Source of the DNA: Chondrus crispus
Taxonomy: Eukaryota; Rhodophyta; Florideophyceae; Gigartinales; Gigartinaceae
Length of the DNA: 64,000 bases
Reading direction: 5' to 3'
Assembly: GCF_000350225.1 (NCBI RefSeq)
Contig: NW_005179090.1
Coordinates: 104,628-168,627 of the forward strand
Shown here: in pieces, positions 59,676-64,000 of the stretch
Layout of the letters: the number at the start of each line of letters is the position of its first letter
How positions within the stretch are numbered: the first letter of the stretch is position 1
Program-made: the position numbers and the translations under genes
The notes under the pieces: generated by a model
Seen by the model: the letters and a program-made list of their open reading frames with translations, nothing else
What the model was told of the DNA's origin: nothing
Databases searched by the model: none

Positions 59676-62141
59676 TTAATCGCGACGCTGGCGCTTCGCG
59701 GAGGGTTCAGACCCCGTAAGCGTCGCGGTTGCAGGGTCGGTCTCGACCGCACCATACGGCCTCTTGTTGGCCACCTGCGCACTCAATACTGCAAGGTGGT
59801 CCTGAGCGGCGCGGATACGCGTCATTGTCTCACCCCGCATAAGGTCGTCGCCGGTGTCGCGCTGGCGGATGGCAAACTGGAGGCCCGCCACCCGCGCCTT
59901 GAGCTGGGTCACCTCGACCAGCCAAGCGCGCGCGGACATCAAACCCGCTGCGACAGTGGGCGGCACGGGCACTCCCGCGTATCCGCACTCCACCTGCAGC
60001 GCGCGTAGGGCAGCCTGCGCGTCCGGGGCAATGGCGGGTACCTCCTCGGTTTGCGCGTCCGCAGGGGCCCCACCAGAAGCCACCGAGGGATCCTGAGTCC
60101 CCGTCCCGCTCCTGTCGCGGACGAGGGGAGCGCCGGAGCCCGGTACCGATATGGGGGCTACCCCGGTCGGGTTTACCGCCGCCGGCTCTACCACAGGCGC
60201 CACGTGAAGCGGCACCATTTGTGTCGGCTCCGCAGCGGGTTCCCCTTCAACCCTGCGCGGGGATACCGCGGGCGTGGGTACGTCTACCGCGGGCGGTGTC
60301 GAGGGACCGACCGGAGGATTCTCTGTGGTCCCGGCTTCGGGGTCAATCGCGACGACCTCGCCCTGCGGTGGCGACACCGGGATTGCTGTCACTGGCAGGG
60401 AGTCGGTTGACGCCTCGACGGGGCGTCCGGCGGAGGAAACCGCCGCGCCCCACCCGTCGCCCGAGGCGACGACCGCCCCGTACGACGGTGTACCGGTGTC
60501 CGGTAACGGTTCATACCACTGGTCGGCTTCTGTGGACACACCGTCCCAGTGCGGCATCCGCAGGGAACATCCGCGGGCCCAACTGTACCAGACGAAGTCG
60601 CCGCGTTCGGAGAGGGACCAGTCCAACCGTTCGGAGAAATCGAGCAGAGCCTCGGCCCCAACCGGGTCGAAGGTAGTGCCCTCGAGGATGGCCGCCACCC
60701 CGACCGACCGGATGAGCTGCAAGAGCCCCGGGGACAGTCGGAAGAGTGAGCCCCGTTCTCCGCGCTCGTTTGAGCTCCGGCTCGCCAAGCGGGGATCCGG
60801 GCACTTGGTGAAGAACGGGAGGCCGTCCCGCGCGGCGTGCAGAAAGCACAGTAGCGCCAACACCGCCCACTCGGACAATAAGATCGCGTCGATCAACCGT
60901 CGCATCTGAGGTGTCGAGCCTCTCCCGAGCGAACCGGGAGGCATCCAGCGCGCGGCAACGTACGCCAGCGCGCTGGGGGTGGGAACGCAGAGGTACTGCG
61001 GGGCCTCGAGAGTGTGCCAGTCCATCGGTAAAGCGGGGTACAGTCGCCCCCGGGACGCCGAGGGCACCGAGAAAAACTCCGTCAGGTGCCACATGTGGAA
61101 GTAGTCGTCTCCACGGCGCCACCGCAGGCGACTCTCCTTGGCGGAGTTCTCCCCCCACCGAACACGGTCGGCGATGCTATACCATCGGTCGAAGGGCCGG
61201 GGGAAGGCCACTAGCTGCACACGAGGCGCGGGGTCCACTTCCCGGGCGAATCTCCCGAGGAGGTTCAGCAGCCGCGAATGGTACTCATCCTCACCCGCAC
61301 AGCGGACATAGAGGAGGTCCGAGCCGGATACAGTCACCGACCGGTGGGGGGCGTGGAGACAGCGCGTCCTCCAAGCTGCCGAGCGGTTCTCTTGTCGGAT
61401 ACGACCGCGAGGGGAGGGCGTACGAATGCCCCGCCGCCTCGGTATCGCCTCGAATCTTGCCGCGTCCGGATAATCCGCATTGACGTAGGCTTCGACGGAG
61501 ATTGGCGGTTGACCCCGTGAGGGGTTCCGCCCACCTCGAGCCGTGCGATGGTCCATGTCGGCCCCGGGGAGCAGGCCTCGGACCGCACGAGCACCGTTAC
61601 GGAGCCATCCGGAGGGCAGAGTGGCCGCCGCCGGGTACGTCCCTGCATAGGGGTCGGGGCGTGTCGGATGTGGATCTTCATTGACTACCGAGGGTCCCCC
61701 GGCTCCGACCCGGTCGGGCAACTGCGTCACCGCGGTTGCACCGCCAACGCGGGGAACCGGGATGGATCTCAGCGGGACTGGTAGCGGCCCGCGTTCCGCA
61801 GGCGTGAAAGCGGCAGTTGGCGCGGGCGTCGCTAAGGGGGAGCCCTCAGAGGAGGGCTGCCCCCGGTCCGTTCGGTGGTTCTCCATCCGTGGGGAAGGGA
61901 GTAAATCGGGAGATGAGGTGTGAGGGAGAGTATGGCTGGTGGTAGTCGTGGGGAGAAGCGGTGGGTGAGTTGTGGGAAATGATGAAAGCGTGAGGGGATC
62001 CGCCACCGCATGGGAAGAATCACCGCGGTTAAATACCAAAAACTCCACAGGCTCCCCTGTGGAGGTGGCTGCCACGCGACCGCGCGCCCGCGGTCGGCGC
62101 GGGTTTTTCCGTACGGTGAGAACTCTCTGCAAGCCGGTCAT
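59676..62141 (-). CDS. Gypsy-C antisense ORF, unknown conserved protein
   Basis: An uninterrupted frame runs opposite to gag-pol. From the ATG at 62141, 51 bases inside the 3' LTR, it gives 821 residues; a second ATG at 61886 (MENHRTDRGQPSSEG) gives 736. The open frame continues into the LTR only with a GTG. The Pro/Ser/Thr-rich N-terminus is followed by a conserved core: LLYVRCAGEDEYHSRLLNL, FPRPFDRWYSIADRVRWGE, FHMWHLTEFFSVPSA, LCVPTPSALAYVAARW, LSEWAVLALLCFLHAARDG and FFTKCPDPRL. After a variable linker there is a helical tail ending PSAKRQRRD. It is homologous along its length to the antisense ORF of gypsy-B. I recognise no known domain. It may be nuclear, regulatory or nucleic-acid-binding; function is not inferable. 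Confidence 0.8.
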   Translation of the reverse strand: MTGLQRVLTVRKNPRRPRARGRVAATSTGEPVEFLVFNRGDSSHAVADPLTLSSFPTTHPPLLPTTTTSHTLPHTSSPDLLPSPRMENHRTDRGQPSSEGSPLATPAPTAAFTPAERGPLPVPLRSIPVPRVGGATAVTQLPDRVGAGGPSVVNEDPHPTRPDPYAGTYPAAATLPSGWLRNGARAVRGLLPGADMDHRTARGGRNPSRGQPPISVEAYVNADYPDAARFEAIPRRRGIRTPSPRGRIRQENRSAAWRTRCLHAPHRSVTVSGSDLLYVRCAGEDEYHSRLLNLLGRFAREVDPAPRVQLVAFPRPFDRWYSIADRVRWGENSAKESRLRWRRGDDYFHMWHLTEFFSVPSASRGRLYPALPMDWHTLEAPQYLCVPTPSALAYVAARWMPPGSLGRGSTPQMRRLIDAILLSEWAVLALLCFLHAARDGLPFFTKCPDPRLASRSSNERGERGSLFRLSPGLLQLIRSVGVAAILEGTTFDPVGAEALLDFSERLDWSLSERGDFVWYSWARGCSLRMPHWDGVSTEADQWYEPLPDTGTPSYGAVVASGDGWGAAVSSAGRPVEASTDSLPVTAIPVSPPQGEVVAIDPEAGTTENPPVGPSTPPAVDVPTPAVSPRRVEGEPAAEPTQMVPLHVAPVVEPAAVNPTGVAPISVPGSGAPLVRDRSGTGTQDPSVASGGAPADAQTEEVPAIAPDAQAALRALQVECGYAGVPVPPTVAAGLMSARAWLVEVTQLKARVAGLQFAIRQRDTGDDLMRGETMTRIRAAQDHLAVLSAQVANKRPYGAVETDPATATLTGSEPSAKRQRRD

Positions 62142-62180
62142 GGTACAACTCGGCCGCGACGAGGACGTGTCGCGAAATAA

Positions 62181-62189
62181 GGAAGGGGG
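62181..62189 (+). other. Polypurine tract of gypsy-C
   Basis: GGAAGGGGG, preceded by AAATAA, ends two bases before the 3' LTR TG at 62192. It is the expected plus-strand primer. Confidence 0.7.
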
Positions 62190-62191
62190 TC

Positions 62192-62781
62192 TGTAGTACA
62201 ATTGCGTACCACGACTATCCCGGGGAGATGTGAACCGGACGGAAGAGCGGGTACTACTGTAGCGACCGGGCTTGCACGCGCCCGTAGCGGAGTACAGTAG
62301 TACCCCGCGGGTCACACGTGCTACAACCGCTGGCGTGGCCACGGGCACACGTGTGTAATCCGTACGGTTATAAGTAGTAATTAGTAGTTAATGGCACGAA
62401 TTTGTTAATTGTGTACAGTAGCTGGTATACAGTAAGTAACAGCTACTGTAGCAGGACAGGTGTCCTGGCGTCCCACTTAGGGGTTAAGACCAGGGGCACC
62501 TGCCCCGTCCCAGTAAAGAGGAGGCAGACTCGCCTCCCTTCCCTTTACGGCTAAGTGCTAACACCGTTCCGGTTTTCCTTTAGCTCGGGCTTCTAACCCG
62601 TGACCGGCCGTCCGGGTATAACACCACCGACCGGCTGCGCGTCACCGGCCACGTGAGCCTTCCCTCTTTTCGAGTCCATCCGTACGGTTTTTATCCGCGC
62701 GTGGGTAACCCAGCGTCGCGTGCTCCCTCACCTCTAACCCCCCTCGTTCCGAGTGGTCGGGACGAAGGTAGCTATACCACA
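62192..62781 (+). repeat. Gypsy-C 3' LTR
   Basis: 590 bp, begins TGTAGTACAATTG and ends TATACCACA, equal in length to the 5' LTR and differing at about eight positions. On the minus strand it lies directly upstream of the antisense ORF and so could supply its promoter. Confidence 0.92.
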
Positions 62782-63626
62782 AAAATGTCAATCCACGGAT
62801 ATATGGCAGCGCTGCAGGAGATTCATTTGAGCAGAGAGAGAAGGAAGCAACCAGAAGCAAAGGCGAGCGAAATTGAAACAAGTCAACTGAGAAGCCTAGC
62901 CGGCACTTGCTCTGGCTAGGAAAAGGTGTCTTGCCCCCCGCTGCATATGCGAGCTCCCACCTGCAACAGAAACTAAGCAATCTCAGAGTAGGTCATTTGA
63001 TGGAGGCCAACGAGATAGTCCGCAATATCAAGAAATTGAAACCAGTGATCCTGTTTCGTCGACCAACCAACGCCGGGAGCGCAATTGTTTCCACGTTCTC
63101 GGATGCATCTTTCAACATCGACTCGAGAAAGTTTTATGGACAAACGGGAGTGGTATGCGGAGTCCGAACAACGGCTAAGGACGGCACGGAATTGTACCAC
63201 ATTTTGGATTGGGTGAGCACTAAACAAAAACGGGTCAGCCACTCAAGTTACGGAGCGGAAATTTTGGCAAGCGCGGAGGGGGACGACCGCGGATTCTACT
63301 TAAAAATGGGGATGCGCTCACTTTTTCCCAATACGATGATGAAAAGCGAACTCGTCGTGGACTCGATGGGACTTTATGATACCATCACAACGCTACATGA
63401 AGGTAGCGAGTACAGACTGGGGCAAACAGTACAAAGGGTCCGTGACAGCTTCGAATCGGCGGAGGTGGATGTCATTAGATGGATACCTGGGACGAATAAC
63501 ATCGCAGATGCGCTGACAAAAAGGAATAACACCCTATGGAAATTGCTGAACGAGATATGTGCCACTGGACACTTGGATCCATCGCTTCTTCAAGGATACT
63601 CGCACGACAGCGCAGAATGGAAATAG
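62782..63626 (+). pseudogene. Copia RT end and RNase H, right part
   Basis: After the gypsy-C LTR, the sequence encodes the last part of a copia RT region (SQLRSLAGT, then LWLGKGVLPPAAYASSHL after a frameshift near 62905) and a full RNase H: STFSDASFNIDSRKF, VSTKQKRVSHSSYGAE, LVVDSMGLYDTIT, VIRWIPGTNNIADALTKRN. It ends at 63626. It is the 3' end of a copia element, but the part between integrase and here is missing, so it is not the direct continuation of the left copia fragment. Confidence 0.82.
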
Positions 63627-63634
63627 CTAAGGCT

Positions 63635-63667
63635 AGTGGCTCAACGAACTTGAGCCACTGGGGGGAG
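63635..63667 (+). other. Hairpin and polypurine tract of the copia element
   Basis: AGTGGCTCAA (63635-63644) pairs perfectly with TTGAGCCACT (63650-63659) around CGAAC. It is followed at once by GGGGGAG, the probable polypurine tract, and the TG of the LTR at 63668. Confidence 0.7.
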
Positions 63668-64000
63668 TGTGGAATGCATCGGGCAAAATACAGTAGCAAA
63701 TGCATGAAAACAACAACAGCGATCATATCAGGGTCTTTTTGACAATACCGATTTGGCCATGCGGATGTCAGCGACAGTCACCGCGGATATGCGAAGGCGA
63801 GGGAAAGCGGAGATGCGAAGGCGAGGGAAAGCGGAGATGCGAAGGCGAGGGAAATCGGATATGCAAAGGCGAGTAAGCGGCGATGGGCCAAGCATGACCA
63901 TGACGAATGGTTGAGAAGGCCATTGCACAAGGGTGCAGGCGAAGGAAAGGCGGCAGGGCCTGCAGGGGCAGAGAGAATGCGAAAAAGGTTGGACCCCATA
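63668..64000 (+). repeat. Copia 3' LTR, incomplete at window edge
   Basis: This starts TGTGGAATGCATC directly after the polypurine tract. It runs past the end of the window. I saw no matching copy before the left copia gag, which leaves open whether both copia parts are one family. Confidence 0.6.
63785..63878 (+). repeat. 24-bp tandem repeat, four copies
   Basis: Units start at 63785, 63809, 63833 and 63857 (the last 22 bp), each GGA(T/G)ATGC(G/A)AAGGCGAG followed by GGAAAGC, GGAAATC or TAAGC. They lie within the copia 3' LTR region. Confidence 0.9.

Larger units (their letters stand above)
49655..62781 (+). mobile_element. Gypsy-C: largely intact Ty3/gypsy chromovirus with antisense ORF
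   Basis: A 13.13-kb element with 590-bp LTRs (49655-50244 and 62192-62781) that differ at about eight positions by my reading (about 98.6% identical), mostly transitions. It has a primer-binding candidate, open gag and pol, a 2.67-kb non-coding region, an antisense ORF and a polypurine tract (GGAAGGGGG at 62181-62189). The bases outside the LTRs (GTCCT left, AAAAT right) are not a duplication, and the copia sequence on the two sides is not continuous. By sequence it could still be active. Confidence 0.93.

Noticed and set aside
59676-62348. Antisense ORF as an env gene
   Set aside because: No signal peptide, no clear transmembrane anchor, wrong strand, and a C-terminal nuclear-type basic tail.
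59605-62348. Extending the antisense ORF into the LTR
   Set aside because: The LTR part begins only with GTG, and the same short frame also occurs in the 5' LTR, where it leads nowhere.

Overview
This is a eukaryotic nuclear window from what is most likely a florideophyte red alga; Chondrus crispus is my best guess, which I could not test. The evidence is long, apparently intronless host genes of about 50% GC, a glutathione peroxidase with a plastid and thylakoid bipartite presequence, other proteins with plastid-type N-termini, and a small AT-rich fragment of mitochondrial atp9 embedded in nuclear repeats. Gene-dense sequence is followed abruptly by a large mass of nested transposons.

Positions 1-20.2 kb are a compact host gene island. 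It holds an oxysterol-binding-protein-related protein with PH, FFAT and ORD regions; LAS1 (pre-rRNA processing nuclease); a plastid, probably thylakoid-lumen, glutathione peroxidase; an INO80C/Ies6 subunit starting two bases after the peroxidase stop; a SAP-domain protein; a plastid-type HEAT-repeat protein; a plastid-type 4Fe-4S ferredoxin-like protein; a small foldback/MITE-like element; a 1524-residue NLR-like protein (PH-like, MLKL/HeLo-like helical bundle, NB-ARC, WD40); and an unrecognised type I membrane protein.

Positions about 21.2-36.5 kb form one large Mutator-like DNA transposon. It is recognised by 48-bp terminal inverted repeats rich in GGGGCGAC, a broken MULE transposase with a SWIM finger at one end and a J-domain-like passenger ORF at the other. 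Its centre is filled by Ty3/gypsy chromoviruses: a left fragment (A) and an 11-kb element (B) on the minus strand. Positions 38-45.8 kb hold a DIRS-like tyrosine-recombinase retrotransposon with split direct repeats, apparently interrupted by a PIF/Harbinger transposon with a transposase and a Myb-like protein. Positions 45.8-64 kb hold Ty1/copia sequence split by a 13.1-kb, largely intact Ty3/gypsy chromovirus (C).

The most unusual item is a large antisense ORF shared by gypsy elements B and C. It lies between pol and the 3' LTR, is read toward pol, and encodes a homologous protein of about 740-830 residues that I do not recognise. It is not env-like: it has no signal peptide and no clear membrane anchor. 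It ends in a helical segment followed by a basic AKRxRR tail. Element C also carries a mitochondrial DNA insertion and internally duplicated hairpin modules between pol and this ORF. Neither full-length gypsy has matching target-site duplications, and in each case the two flanks come from different sequences, which points to recombination between nested copies.
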